Source of the DNA: CAVPEW01 sp963703565
GTDB taxonomy: Bacteria; Actinomycetota; Acidimicrobiia; Acidimicrobiales; VFJN01
Length of the DNA stretch: 64,000 nt
Assembly (NCBI GenBank): GCA_963703565.1
Contig: CAVPEW010000042.1
Span: 1 to 64,000 of the forward strand
Direction: 5' to 3'
Shown here: piece after piece, positions 53,544-62,250 of the stretch
Numbering within the stretch: the first letter of the stretch is position 1
Layout of the letters: every line of letters starts with the position of its first letter
Program-made: the position numbers and the translations under genes
The notes under the pieces: model-generated
What the model was told of the DNA's origin: nothing
Databases searched by the model: none
Seen by the model: only the letters and a program-made list of their open reading frames with translations

Positions 53544-55030
53544 GGGCAGGCGCGCTCGGCAGGCCGCCCCGTCCGGCTCGGGACCCGCCGGGAGTGCCTC
53601 GGCCCTCGGACCCGCCGCCACCGTTGCCGGCGCGCTGGCGCGTCGTGCTCGACCACCGAACCAGGCGCGACCGCACCGGCACGGTGGTCTCGGGGGGCCA
53701 CCCCTGGCGCATCCTGCGCCTCACCCCCTCCGGCGCCCGACTGCTCGCTCGCCTCGCCGCCGGTGAAGCGGTGTCCACCGATGCGAGCGGTGCGCTGGCG
53801 CGGCGCCTGGTCGAGGGCGGCCTGGCCCACCCGCGCCCACCCGCCGCCGGGCCCTTCGTGGCGCGGGAGCGACCGAGCGTGGTGGTGCCGGTGCGTGGCG
53901 AGCCCGCTGAGCTGGACACCACGCTGGACTCGCTCGGCGCGGTGCGCGAGGTCGTGGTCGTCGACGACGCTTCGCTCGACGCCGGAGGCATCGCCGCCGT
54001 GGCGCGCCGCCACGGGGCGACGCTGGTGCGCCACGAGGTCACCGGCGGCCCGGCCGCCGCACGCGAGGCGGGCTGGCGGCGCTGCGAGGGACCGGTCGTG
54101 GCCTTCGTCGACGCCGGGGTCGAGCTGCCCGCACGCTGGTACGAGCCTCTCGGCGACCACCTCGGCGACCGCAGCGTGGTGGCGGTGGCGCCCCGGGTTC
54201 GGCCCACGGCGCGCCCGGGCACGCCACGTTGGCTGGCGCGGTACGAGGCCCGCCGTTCGCCCCTCGACCTGGGTGGCCGCCCGGCCGAGGTGCGCCCGGC
54301 GTCGCCGGTGGCGTACGTGCCCACCGCGACCCTGGTGGTGCGTCGCAGCGCCTTGGAGGAGGTGGGTGGGTTCGACCCGGCACTGCGCTACGGGGAGGAT
54401 GTCGACCTGGTCTGGCGCCTGGTCGGTGCCGGGGGCCGGGTCCGCTACGAGCCAAGGGTGGTGGTGCGTCACCCGGTGCGCACCTCCCTGCGGGCACTGG
54501 TCCTGCAGCGGGCCGGCTACGGCTCGGCGGCGGGGCCGCTGGCCAGGCGCCACGGCTCGGCTGTGGCGCCGGCACGGATCTCACCCGGCGCCGGCGCCGG
54601 CTGGTGGCTGGTCGCCTCGGGCGCCCCGCGGGCAGCGGGGGTCGTGATCGGGGTGTCCAACGCCCCTCTGGTACGGCGCCTGGCCTCGCTGCCCCACCCG
54701 GTGCGCACCGCCGCCCGCCTCGGGCTGGCCGGCCAGATGTCGGCCGGTCGACAGCTCGTCGAGGCGGCCCGCAGGGTCTGGGCTCCCGGCCTGGCAGTGG
54801 CCGCCGCGCTCGGTGGCCGCCGCACCCGCGGGGTCGTCGCCTCGGTGTGGGTGTTGCCACCGCTGTGCGAGGCGCTCGCCCGTCGCCCCGAGCTGGGGCT
54901 GGCCCGGTGGATCGCCCTGCGTGCCGTGGACGACATCGCCTACTGCGCGGGCGTCTGGCGAGGCTCGTGGGCGGCGCGCACCACGGTCGCGCTGCGTCCG
55001 GTTCGGCCCCGCCCGAACCCGGCGCAGTGA
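53540..55030 (+). CDS. mftF: Mycofactocin glycosyltransferase MftF
   Basis: 496 residues. After a Pro-rich start, residues ~40-105 (HPWRILRLTPSGARLLARLA) resemble a PqqD-like domain. The GT2 catalytic domain has VVVPVRGEPAELDTTLDSLG, EVVVVDDASLDAGGIAAVAR, VVAFVDAGVELPARWY and GEDVDLVWRLVGAGGR. C-terminal hydrophobic stretches follow. MftF adds a glucose chain to the cofactor. GTG 53540 overlaps the SDR stop. Because of the frameshift just upstream, a naive reading would fuse SDR and MftF; they are separate genes. Confidence 0.92.
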   Translation: MRAGALGRPPRPARDPPGVPRPSDPPPPLPARWRVVLDHRTRRDRTGTVVSGGHPWRILRLTPSGARLLARLAAGEAVSTDASGALARRLVEGGLAHPRPPAAGPFVARERPSVVVPVRGEPAELDTTLDSLGAVREVVVVDDASLDAGGIAAVARRHGATLVRHEVTGGPAAAREAGWRRCEGPVVAFVDAGVELPARWYEPLGDHLGDRSVVAVAPRVRPTARPGTPRWLARYEARRSPLDLGGRPAEVRPASPVAYVPTATLVVRRSALEEVGGFDPALRYGEDVDLVWRLVGAGGRVRYEPRVVVRHPVRTSLRALVLQRAGYGSAAGPLARRHGSAVAPARISPGAGAGWWLVASGAPRAAGVVIGVSNAPLVRRLASLPHPVRTAARLGLAGQMSAGRQLVEAARRVWAPGLAVAAALGGRRTRGVVASVWVLPPLCEALARRPELGLARWIALRAVDDIAYCAGVWRGSWAARTTVALRPVRPRPNPAQ

Positions 55031-55094
55031 TCACCGCGCCGTGCCGGCGTGACGCCGGGGGGTCCGGCGGGCACGAGCCGATACGGTCGGCGTC

Positions 55095-55850
55095 ATGGAG
55101 CTCGGGTTGCGGGGACGGCGGGCTGCGGTGGCGGCGGGCAGCGCCGGGCTGGGGTTCGGCGCGGCCCGGGCCCTTGCCGACGAGGGCGCGCGAGTCGTGC
55201 TGTGCGGTCGCCGGGCCGAACGCGTAGAGGCGGCCGAGCGGACCCTGCGAGACGCCGGAGGCGACGCGACCGGCGTGGTCGCCGACCTGTCCACGCCCGA
55301 CGGAGCGGCCGGGTTCGTGGCCGCTGCAACCGAGGTGCTCGGTGGGCTCGACGTGCTCGTGGCAAACGGGGGCGGGCCCCCGCCCGGAACCGTGGCGTCC
55401 ACCCCGTTCGAGGCCTACGGGCCCGCGCTCGAGTCCAACCTGCTGGCGGCGGTGGCGATGTGTCGGGCGGTCGTAGGCCCGATGGTCGACGCCGGCTGGG
55501 GGCGCATCGTGGCGGTCACGTCGACCACGGTGCGCGAGCCCTCCCCCACGTTGCTGCTGTCCAACATCGCTCGTACCGGGCTGACCGCGTTCTGCAAGAC
55601 GCTGGCCGGTGAGATCGCCGGGTCGGGCGTGACCGTCAACACGATCCAGCCGGGAGGTCACGCCACGGAGCGGTTCATGAGCCTGCACGGCGGCGACATG
55701 GCCGCGGCGCTGCGCGAGGCACCGGCGGGCTCGCTGGGTGACCCCGACGACTTCGGCGCGCTCGTGGCGATGCTGTGCTCCGAACAGGCCCGATTCGTCA
55801 CCGGGACCTCCCTGGCAGTCGACGGCGGGGTCGTGCGCGCCCTGCAGTAG
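55095..55850 (+). CDS. Short-chain dehydrogenase-like protein without the YxxxK motif
   Basis: 251 residues, ATG 55095. AAVAAGSAGLGFGAARALAD (cofactor loop), VLVANGGGPPPGTV and VTVNTIQPGGHATERF give an SDR fold. At the place of the active-site YxxxK the sequence reads LLLSNIARTGLTAF, so Tyr is Ser and Lys is Arg. SDRs with this pattern exist as a separate group of unknown or altered chemistry. It follows mftF by 64 bp and may be the last member of the mycofactocin operon. Confidence 0.82.
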   Translation: MELGLRGRRAAVAAGSAGLGFGAARALADEGARVVLCGRRAERVEAAERTLRDAGGDATGVVADLSTPDGAAGFVAAATEVLGGLDVLVANGGGPPPGTVASTPFEAYGPALESNLLAAVAMCRAVVGPMVDAGWGRIVAVTSTTVREPSPTLLLSNIARTGLTAFCKTLAGEIAGSGVTVNTIQPGGHATERFMSLHGGDMAAALREAPAGSLGDPDDFGALVAMLCSEQARFVTGTSLAVDGGVVRALQ

Positions 55851-55864
55851 CTCGGATCCGGTTC

Positions 55865-56644
55865 TCAGCGCTGGCGGGCCGTCGCCCGGGGTGGGTCGCC
55901 TTCGTGAGGATCGGCTGTTGTGGCCAGCACCACCCGCACTGGCCGGTGGTCCGAGCCCAGGTCGCCGAGGACCACCGCTTCGCGCACCTCGAGCCCCCCG
56001 GCGACGAGCACGTGGTCGATCTGGCTGTGGGGCCGGTGAGCGGGGAACGTCCGTCCCCGCACCGTCGGGCGCCACCGACGCGGGCACATCCAGCGGATGC
56101 ACCAGCGCCACATGTTCATGTCCCCCGCGAGCACGGCCCGACCCTGCTCGGGCAGCGTGGCGCGAAAGGCGCGGCGTTGCAGCAGGGCCCCGAACTCGAG
56201 GTGAGGCAGGTGGGTGCCCACGACGGTTACCTCGGTGCCGCCCACGTCGAGCGCCACGCGGTGCACGACCCGGTTCACCGGATCGGGCCACAGGTGTCCC
56301 ATCGCGACGGTCGAGGCCCCGAGCACCGGTCGGCGCGACAGCACCGCAACCTGCCAGGTCCCCTCGCCGCGGGTGCCGGAGCGCCCCGCCATGCGCGGAT
56401 TCGGTTCGAGCGTGCTGCGCGCCAGGGGCGCAGTGGCGGCGATCACGTAGCCGTGCGCGGCGGCGACGGTGTCGAGCTGGCCCGGGCCCTCGTCGGGCAT
56501 CCAGGCCTCCTGGAGCACCACCACGTCCGCGTCGAGAGCCCCGACGGCGTCCACGACGTCGAAGGCAGGGAAGCCGTGGGCCCGCGCCCCGCGACCCCAG
56601 TGGAGGTTGAACGAGGCCACGCTCAGCTCGCCCGGCTCGCTCAA
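55865..56644 (-). CDS. Endonuclease/exonuclease/phosphatase-family protein
   Basis: 259 residues. LSVASFNLHWGRGARAHGFP, DVVVLQEAWMPDEG, TVVGTHLPHLEFG, VLAGDMNMWRW and LGDLGSDHRPVRVVL follow the DNase I-like order with metal-binding Asn/Glu/Asp and catalytic His. No signal peptide. The substrate (DNA, lipid or phosphoester) is open. The TTG at 56644 overlaps the HAD gene stop (TTGA). Confidence 0.88.
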   Translation of the reverse strand: MSEPGELSVASFNLHWGRGARAHGFPAFDVVDAVGALDADVVVLQEAWMPDEGPGQLDTVAAAHGYVIAATAPLARSTLEPNPRMAGRSGTRGEGTWQVAVLSRRPVLGASTVAMGHLWPDPVNRVVHRVALDVGGTEVTVVGTHLPHLEFGALLQRRAFRATLPEQGRAVLAGDMNMWRWCIRWMCPRRWRPTVRGRTFPAHRPHSQIDHVLVAGGLEVREAVVLGDLGSDHRPVRVVLATTADPHEGDPPRATARQR

Positions 56645-57372
56645 GGCGCGAGCCCCATCGCCTCGATCAGCGGCGGCAGCTCAGCGAGCGACGCGAGGAC
56701 CTCGAAGCCGGCGACGTCGGCGTCGGCATCGGCGTGGTCGAGTGGCCAGATCAGCTCGTGGGGAACGTGCACGGCGCGCGCGCCCACCGCCAGCACGGGC
56801 AGCACGTCGCTGGCCACCGAGTTGCCGACCATCACGAAACCCTCCGGCCGCGCCCCGACCCGGGCCAGCACCGTGCGGTAGGTCGCCTCGTCCTTCTCCG
56901 ACACGATCTGGAGGGAGTCGAAGGCGTCGATGAGGCCTGACCGGGCCGCCTTGAGCTCCTGGTGCAGCAGGTCACCCTTGGTCACCAGCACGAGCCGGGC
57001 CCTGCCGGCCAGCGCCTCGACGGCCTCGGCAGCCCCGTCGAGCAACTCCAACGGAGCGCGCAGCAGCTCCTTGCCGATCTCGAGGACCTCGGCCAGGTCC
57101 CGCGCGCTGATGGCGCCCTGGGTCACCTCCACCGCGGTCTCCACCAGCGACAGGGTGAACGCCTTCACCCCGTAGCCGAACAGGGAGAGGTTGGCCCGCT
57201 CCACCTCGAGCAGGCGCCCGTCGAGCTCGTCGGGGTCGATGGCCGCGGAGCGGGCCACGATGGCGCGGTAGGCGAGCTGGGCCGACTGGAAGTGCCGCTC
57301 GCTGTGCCAGAGGGTGTCGTCGCCGTCGAGGCCCACGACCGTGATCGGCCCGTGCGAGCCCTCGCCGATCAC
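56641..57372 (-). CDS. HAD-family hydrolase
   Basis: 243 residues. The nucleophile block reads VVGLDGDDTLWHSE (DGDDT; the first Asp is in the DxD position), LVLVTKGDLLHQEL is motif II, the conserved Lys region is LQIVSEKDEATY, and FVMVGNSVASDVLPVLAVGA is motif IV. A helical cap lies between. Phosphatase of unknown small substrate. The GTG at 57372 overlaps the kinase gene stop (GTGA), so it is in one operon with UbiB-like and EEP genes. Confidence 0.88.
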   Translation of the reverse strand: MIGEGSHGPITVVGLDGDDTLWHSERHFQSAQLAYRAIVARSAAIDPDELDGRLLEVERANLSLFGYGVKAFTLSLVETAVEVTQGAISARDLAEVLEIGKELLRAPLELLDGAAEAVEALAGRARLVLVTKGDLLHQELKAARSGLIDAFDSLQIVSEKDEATYRTVLARVGARPEGFVMVGNSVASDVLPVLAVGARAVHVPHELIWPLDHADADADVAGFEVLASLAELPPLIEAMGLAP

Positions 57373-58961
57373 AGCGGGTCTCGGGCCGCCGGGGCTGCGG
57401 CGGCCAGACGGTCGGCGTGGCGAGCGAGCCACTTGGCCTCCTGGTGCCCCAGCACGGTGGCGGGAGCGGCGTCGACGAAGGGCCACAGCTCGCGCGCCAC
57501 CGCCTGCCACGGCGCGGTGGCGCGCAGCTCGGCGAGGATCGCGTACATGCCCAGGTTGATGCGTTGGCTGATCACGAAGGGGGCCGGGACGTTGGCGACC
57601 TTGAGGATCTCGCCGTGGGGTCCGTTGGGGTCGAACATCCGCCGCAGGGTCTCCGAGGCGTAGTCCGGTTCGACGGTGGTGGGGCCCTCGCGCAGGACCA
57701 GCTCGAAGAAGTGGCGGAAGTAGTCCCACACCTCGTCGTCGCGAAACGCCGTGCCGTCGGCCAGGAACCCGATGCGTTCCAGCGCGGCGCGGAACCCGGC
57801 GATGTCGTCGACCAGCAGGGGTTCGATCAGCGCGCCCAGATCGGACACCTCGGTGGCGCTGAAGCGCTTGACCAGGCCGAAGTCCAAGAAGGTCACCCGG
57901 CCACCCGGACGGAACAGGTAGTTGCCGGGGTGGGGGTCCCCGTTGAACGCGCCGAGCCGGTAGATGCTACCGAACACGAACCGGTAGATGGCCTCGCCGG
58001 CGAGGTCACGCTCGTGGGGGTCCCATCCGACCACCTCGTCGAAGCGGGCCCCGCTGGCCAGCTCGGTGGTCAGCACCCTGGCGGTGGACAGCTCGTCGAG
58101 CACGGCGGGCACCGAGATGAACGGGTGGTCGGCGTAGAAGTCGGCGAAGAGCCGCTGGTTGTCGGCCTCGTGGCGGTAGTCGAGCTCCTCGCCCAGGCGG
58201 GCACGCAGCTCGGCCACGAACGGCTCCCGCTCGAGGCCGGGCAGAGCGAAGCCCAGCGCGCCCAGCACCAGCCCGGCGTTGGCCAGGTCGGCCTCCATCG
58301 CCTCGGCGATGCCGGGGTACTGGACCTTGACCGCCACCTCCCGCCCGTCGTGGGTGCGGGCGCGGTGCACCTGGCCGATCGACGCCGCCGCGAGCGGTCG
58401 CCGACCCCAGCTCGCGAACACGTCGTCGGGGTCGCCCCCCAACTCGGCTCGGACCACCTCGGCGACCAGGTCCGGGTGCATGGGTGGGGCGTCGCTCTGC
58501 AGGTCGGCGAGCGCCGCCCGCACCGGCTCGGGCATGCCGTGGTCGAGGTAGCTCGCCATCTGGCCGATCTTCATCAGCGCGCCCTTCATGGACCCGAGTC
58601 GCTCCGCGACGTCGGCCGCGGTGCGCAGCTCGAAGGCCCGGTCGAGCCCGGGGCGCTGCTCGGCCCGGGCGAGGCGCCGCCGGACCCGGTGCGCCACCCA
58701 GGCGCCGCCGGCCCTGCCGACCACCCCCGCCGCCTGGGCGGTGCGGGCCGCGCGCGAGCGCGGCGCACCCGCGCCGAGCCTGTCGTGGGCCGGCGTGTCG
58801 CCGAGACGGCGCCGTCCCAGCGCGGCTCCGGTGACCACCACCAGGGCGGTCAACGCCAGGCGCCAACCGGCCCGTCGCAGCCTGGCGCGAGCCCGGCGGG
58901 GGTTTCGCCGGGGGAGGAGTCGCTGGGGGAGGCGTCGCCTCACCAGGCGAGAGCGGGGCAC
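57369..58961 (-). CDS. ABC1/UbiB-family atypical kinase
   Basis: 530 residues from a GTG at 58961, chosen because it leaves room for the divergent promoter. After a basic N-terminus, one membrane helix (LALTALVVVTGAALG) precedes the kinase core. LGSMKGALMKIGQMASYLDH is the KxGQ motif, REVAVKVQYPG the ATP-site Lys, GDPHPGNYLF the catalytic loop and FLDFGLVKRF the DFG motif. Family members support quinone or lipid metabolism. It leads the EEP-HAD-UbiB operon. Confidence 0.92.
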   Translation of the reverse strand: MPRSRLVRRRLPQRLLPRRNPRRARARLRRAGWRLALTALVVVTGAALGRRRLGDTPAHDRLGAGAPRSRAARTAQAAGVVGRAGGAWVAHRVRRRLARAEQRPGLDRAFELRTAADVAERLGSMKGALMKIGQMASYLDHGMPEPVRAALADLQSDAPPMHPDLVAEVVRAELGGDPDDVFASWGRRPLAAASIGQVHRARTHDGREVAVKVQYPGIAEAMEADLANAGLVLGALGFALPGLEREPFVAELRARLGEELDYRHEADNQRLFADFYADHPFISVPAVLDELSTARVLTTELASGARFDEVVGWDPHERDLAGEAIYRFVFGSIYRLGAFNGDPHPGNYLFRPGGRVTFLDFGLVKRFSATEVSDLGALIEPLLVDDIAGFRAALERIGFLADGTAFRDDEVWDYFRHFFELVLREGPTTVEPDYASETLRRMFDPNGPHGEILKVANVPAPFVISQRINLGMYAILAELRATAPWQAVARELWPFVDAAPATVLGHQEAKWLARHADRLAAAAPAARDPL

Positions 58962-59046
58962 CGCGTCGATGGTAGGTCGCCCCCGCGGTCGCCCCGGCCG
59001 GGCTCTCACGGGCACCGCTGGGGGCGCCGTCGTAGGGTCGCACGCC

Positions 59047-59577
59047 GTGAGCGACCTCGACTCGATGAACCTGGCTCTGTTCGTGCTGCGTGCGGCGACG
59101 GGCGCGGTAATGCTCGCCCACGGCGTGAACCACATCTACGGCGGTGGCCGCATCGAGGGCACCGGCCGTTGGTTCGAGAGCCTGGGGATGCGGCCCGGCC
59201 TGGTGCACGCCTGGCTGGCAAGCCTGGCCGAGGTGGCCGGCGGCGTGAGCCTCGTCCTGGGCCTGCTGACCCCCTTGGGGGGAGCGGCGGTGGTCGGCGT
59301 CATGGCCGTGGCCGGCATCACCAACCACCGGGGCAACGGCTTCTTCATCTTCCGCCCGGGCGAAGGTTGGGAGTACGTGATGACCCTCGGGGTCCTCGGC
59401 TTCGCCCTGGCGGTCGTCGGCCCGGGTGAGTGGTCGCTCGACCACGCTCTCGACCTCGCCGACGACCTGTCGGGTACGACGGGTCTCGTGGTGGCCCTGC
59501 TCGCCGGGGCGGGCGGCGCGGCGGCGCTGTTGGCAGCCGCATGGCGCCCACCGTCGTCGGCCGGCGACGGGGGATGA
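59047..59577 (+). CDS. DoxX-family membrane protein
   Basis: 176 residues, GTG 59047. ALFVLRAATGAVMLAHGVNH, WFESLGMRPGLVHAWLASLA and EVAGGVSLVLGLLTPLGGAA are typical DoxX helices 1-3; a fourth follows before a short acidic loop and a final hydrophobic stretch. Probably a membrane redox or quinone-linked protein. The stop overlaps the GNAT start (ATGA). Divergent from the UbiB-like gene by 85 bp. Confidence 0.88.
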   Translation: MSDLDSMNLALFVLRAATGAVMLAHGVNHIYGGGRIEGTGRWFESLGMRPGLVHAWLASLAEVAGGVSLVLGLLTPLGGAAVVGVMAVAGITNHRGNGFFIFRPGEGWEYVMTLGVLGFALAVVGPGEWSLDHALDLADDLSGTTGLVVALLAGAGGAAALLAAAWRPPSSAGDGG

Positions 59578-60653
59578 GGGCACCGGCGTACCCCGCAGTC
59601 GTGCCCCGGCGCTGTCCCGGCCTGCAGTGGCGGCCGCCGCGGCGGCGCGACGACGCCGAGTGGATCGCGCTGCTGTCCGACCTCGACGCCGCCGACGGGC
59701 GGGGGGAGACCTTCGGACCCGACGAGATCGACGAGGAGTGGGCAGCCGCCACCATCGACCCTCACCGGGAGGGCACTCTCGGCTGGATCGCCGGCGAGCT
59801 CGTGGCGTTCGGCTGGGTGCGGGTCGTGGCGGGCGTCGGCGGGACTCGCCTCGAGCTGTGGGGCGGGGTGCATCCCCGGGTCCGCGGCCTGGGGATCGGG
59901 GCCGAACTGCTCGATCGCCAACTGGCGGCTGCCGCCCGTGCCCGGGATCGACTCGCCGGGGCGGGGCCGGCTCGGGTTGTCCTGCACTGCTTGGGCTCCC
60001 AGCCCGAGCTGGCTCACCTTGCCCGGGCGCGGGGCCTGGTCCAGCGGCGCACCTTCGTCGACCTCGCCCTGGCAACCCCGGCTCCGCCGCCACCGTGCGA
60101 CGCGCCGGCGGGTGTGCGACTGGTGCGGTGGGATCCCTCACTGGACGAGGCCGTGCGCATCGCCCACAACGAGGCCTTCGCCGACCACTGGGGCAGCGAG
60201 CCCGCCGACCGTGCTCGCTGGCGGGCGGAGTCCACCGGGCACCGCTCGTTCCGGCCCGACCTGTCATCGATCGCGCTGGTCGCCGAGCCGCCAGCAGGGC
60301 AACCGCAGGACAGGGGAGCGCCGGGAGAGCGCCAGGCTCCCTTGGTCGCGGGGTACCTGCTGGCCGGCGCCTTCCCGGCCGACTGGCCGACGGCGGGTCG
60401 GCCCCAGGCGTGGGTCCAGACCCTGGGCGTGCGCCCGGCGTGGCGCCGGCGCGGGGTCGGCGCCGCCCTGCTCACGGCTGCCCTGGCGGCCATGGCCGGC
60501 GCCGGGGACGGCTTCGCGGAGGCGCTTGTCGGCGTCGACGAGGCCAATCCCACCGGGGCGCTGCGTCTCTACCGGCGACACGGCTTCGCGCCCGTACGTC
60601 GGGTGGGGCTCTTCGAGGGTCCGGTGCCGGCGACGTCTCGGGGCCGGCGTTGA
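59574..60653 (+). CDS. Tandem GNAT acetyltransferase, mycothiol-synthase (MshD)-like
   Basis: 359 residues with two GNAT halves. The first has LELWGGVHPRVRGLGIGAEL; the second has WVQTLGVRPAWRRRGVGAAL and ALVGVDEANPTGALRLYRRH, the VDEANPxGALRLYRxxGF block shared with mycothiol synthase. It is longer than MshD (about 310) and somewhat divergent, so another acyl acceptor is possible. Overlaps doxX and tag by 4 bp each. Confidence 0.75.
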   Translation: MRAPAYPAVVPRRCPGLQWRPPRRRDDAEWIALLSDLDAADGRGETFGPDEIDEEWAAATIDPHREGTLGWIAGELVAFGWVRVVAGVGGTRLELWGGVHPRVRGLGIGAELLDRQLAAAARARDRLAGAGPARVVLHCLGSQPELAHLARARGLVQRRTFVDLALATPAPPPPCDAPAGVRLVRWDPSLDEAVRIAHNEAFADHWGSEPADRARWRAESTGHRSFRPDLSSIALVAEPPAGQPQDRGAPGERQAPLVAGYLLAGAFPADWPTAGRPQAWVQTLGVRPAWRRRGVGAALLTAALAAMAGAGDGFAEALVGVDEANPTGALRLYRRHGFAPVRRVGLFEGPVPATSRGRR

Positions 60654-61306
60654 CCGCCGAGAAGCCTGACCTGGTCGAGGGGGCCGACGGGCTCCGGCGC
60701 TGCTGGTGGTGCGGTGACGACGCGGACTACCTCGCATACCACGACCACGAGTGGGGCGTTCCCCTGCGCGACGAGCGCGCCCTGTACGAGCTGTGCTGCC
60801 TGGAAGGGTTCCAGGCGGGGTTGTCGTGGATCACGATCCTGCGCAAGCGCCCCGCCTTCCGCCGCGCCTTCGAGGGGTTCGTGCCCGAGCGGGTGGCCGA
60901 CTACGGCGAGGCCGACGTCGAGCGGCTGCTGGGCGACGCCTGCATCGTGCGACACCGCGGCAAGATCACCGCCGCGGTGGCCAACGCCAACGCGGTCCTC
61001 GACATGCGCGCCGCGGGCACGTCGCTGATCGAGGTCGTGTGGTCGCACGCGCCTGCGGTCCCGGGCACCGCTCCGTCGAAGAGGGCCGACGTGCCGGTTG
61101 CGACCGCGGCCGCCGAGGCGCTGGCGTCGGCACTGCGGGGATGGGGCGTGCGCTTCGTGGGCCCGACCACCGCCTATGCGCTCATGCAGTCCGCCGGCCT
61201 TGTCGACGACCACCTGGTGGGGTGCTGGAGGGCCGGCTCACGGGCGGCCGACGACCGGGCCGGCCCTGGTGGCGTCAGCCGACCGTCGCCCGCCACGGGC
61301 CGGTGA
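60650..61306 (+). CDS. tag: DNA-3-methyladenine glycosylase I
   Basis: 218 residues. LRRCWWCGDDADYLAYHDHE, WGVPLRDERALYELCCLEGF, QAGLSWITILRKRPAFRRAF and FVGPTTAYALMQSAGLVDDH are the Tag signatures, including the zinc-binding Cys/His residues and the conserved aromatic pocket. It removes 3-methyladenine from DNA. The TTG at 60650 overlaps the GNAT stop (TTGA). Its 3' end overlaps the convergent gene by 32 bp. Confidence 0.94.
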   Translation: MTAEKPDLVEGADGLRRCWWCGDDADYLAYHDHEWGVPLRDERALYELCCLEGFQAGLSWITILRKRPAFRRAFEGFVPERVADYGEADVERLLGDACIVRHRGKITAAVANANAVLDMRAAGTSLIEVVWSHAPAVPGTAPSKRADVPVATAAAEALASALRGWGVRFVGPTTAYALMQSAGLVDDHLVGCWRAGSRAADDRAGPGGVSRPSPATGR

Positions 61307-61685
61307 TCTCGAGCGGGCACACCAGCTCCGCCACTTCGCGCAGCCAGCCCAGCACCTCCAGGGCGTCGGTGTCGTAGGTGCGCAGAACGAGGCCGCGCTT
61401 GGGGTGGTCCTGGACCACGTACCAGGCCTGCGGAACGGGATGGCCCACCAGGGCCATCCGGGCGACGAGCCCTGGCCCTGCCCCGTGCTGCAGTCCGATC
61501 TCGCCGGGCGTCCACGTGGCCAGGGGCACCTCCGGGCCACGGGAGCCGAAGAGGTTCGACAGAGGACCCGCGGGGCGGGGGTCGTCGGCGCCCACCCCCG
61601 GGACCAGGTTGACGTAGCTCGCTCCGGCGAGCAGCGGTGCCAGCGGGGCGAGCTCGCCTCCGGGCAGCTCGATCTGGGTGGGCAC
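61275..61685 (-). CDS. Hypothetical protein
   Basis: 136 residues, MPTQIELPGGELAPLAPLLA. Weak beta-strand pattern (PQAWYVVQDHPKRGLVLRTY) and a C-terminal helix (DALEVLGWLREVAELV). No family recognised. Codon use and strong GC bias at third positions look coding, and it lies convergent with tag. Confidence 0.6.
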   Translation of the reverse strand: MPTQIELPGGELAPLAPLLAGASYVNLVPGVGADDPRPAGPLSNLFGSRGPEVPLATWTPGEIGLQHGAGPGLVARMALVGHPVPQAWYVVQDHPKRGLVLRTYDTDALEVLGWLREVAELVCPLEITGPWRATVG

Positions 61686-61723
61686 CGGCCTCGACGCTAG
61701 CCCGGCCGCCCTAGGCTCGGCCG

Positions 61724-62183
61724 GTGGCTCTCGGCGAGATCGTGCGCGAGGCGCTCGAGCTGCAGGTGCTCGAGGTCGAACCGGAGCGGGCAGCCGAGGC
61801 GATCGGACGGGGCGTGACCTCCCACGGGGCGGTGCCGGTGGCAGAGGCGCTGCTCGACGCCGCGGCGGTCGCCCTGCGGCGGATGGTGTCGGTCACCGAC
61901 GCCGCGCTCGACCAGGCCGAGCTGCTGTCGCGCCTGGCCCTGGACGGCGCGGTGCCCGAGCACCGTCTCGAGCTTCCTGGGCACCATGCTCGGCGCGGCT
62001 GCGGCCACAGCCGGCGGGGTGCGTCCACCCACCGATGCCCTGGGTGCGCGCCTGGGCGATCAGGACCTGCTCTTCGGTGCCTGGCTGGCGCTGCTGACCG
62101 CCGTCCGGGTGGCGGCCCTGGGGATGGAGGACACCGAGGCGGCCGTGGTGGAGGAGGTGGTGGCCGCCATCGAGTCGTTCTGA
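61724..62183 (+). CDS. Hypothetical helical protein (one frameshift)
   Basis: 152 residues after correction. GTG 61724 starts VALGEIVREALELQVLEVEP; the second half reads TMLGAAAATAGGVRPPTDAL and ends MEDTEAAVVEEVVAAIESF. The frame breaks at 61970-61976 (GAGCTTC); GAGCTC restores HRLELLGTMLGAA. Mostly helical, no family recognised. Confidence 0.6.
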
Positions 62184-62250
62184 GCCGGGCGGCCCGCCGG
62201 GTCCCCGTCGCGCCGGACAGGGACCCGGCGGGCCCGGGCCACCGGTCGAC

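Noticed and set aside
52742..55030. A 762-residue SDR-glycosyltransferase fusion protein
   Set aside because: It arises only from the 1-nt insertion at 53297-53303. With GAGCTC restored, the SDR ends at 53543 and MftF starts at its own GTG, 53540.
59574..60653. Firm naming as mshD
   Set aside because: The C-terminal GNAT block fits mycothiol synthase, but the N-terminal half and the length diverge, so only a family-level call is supported.
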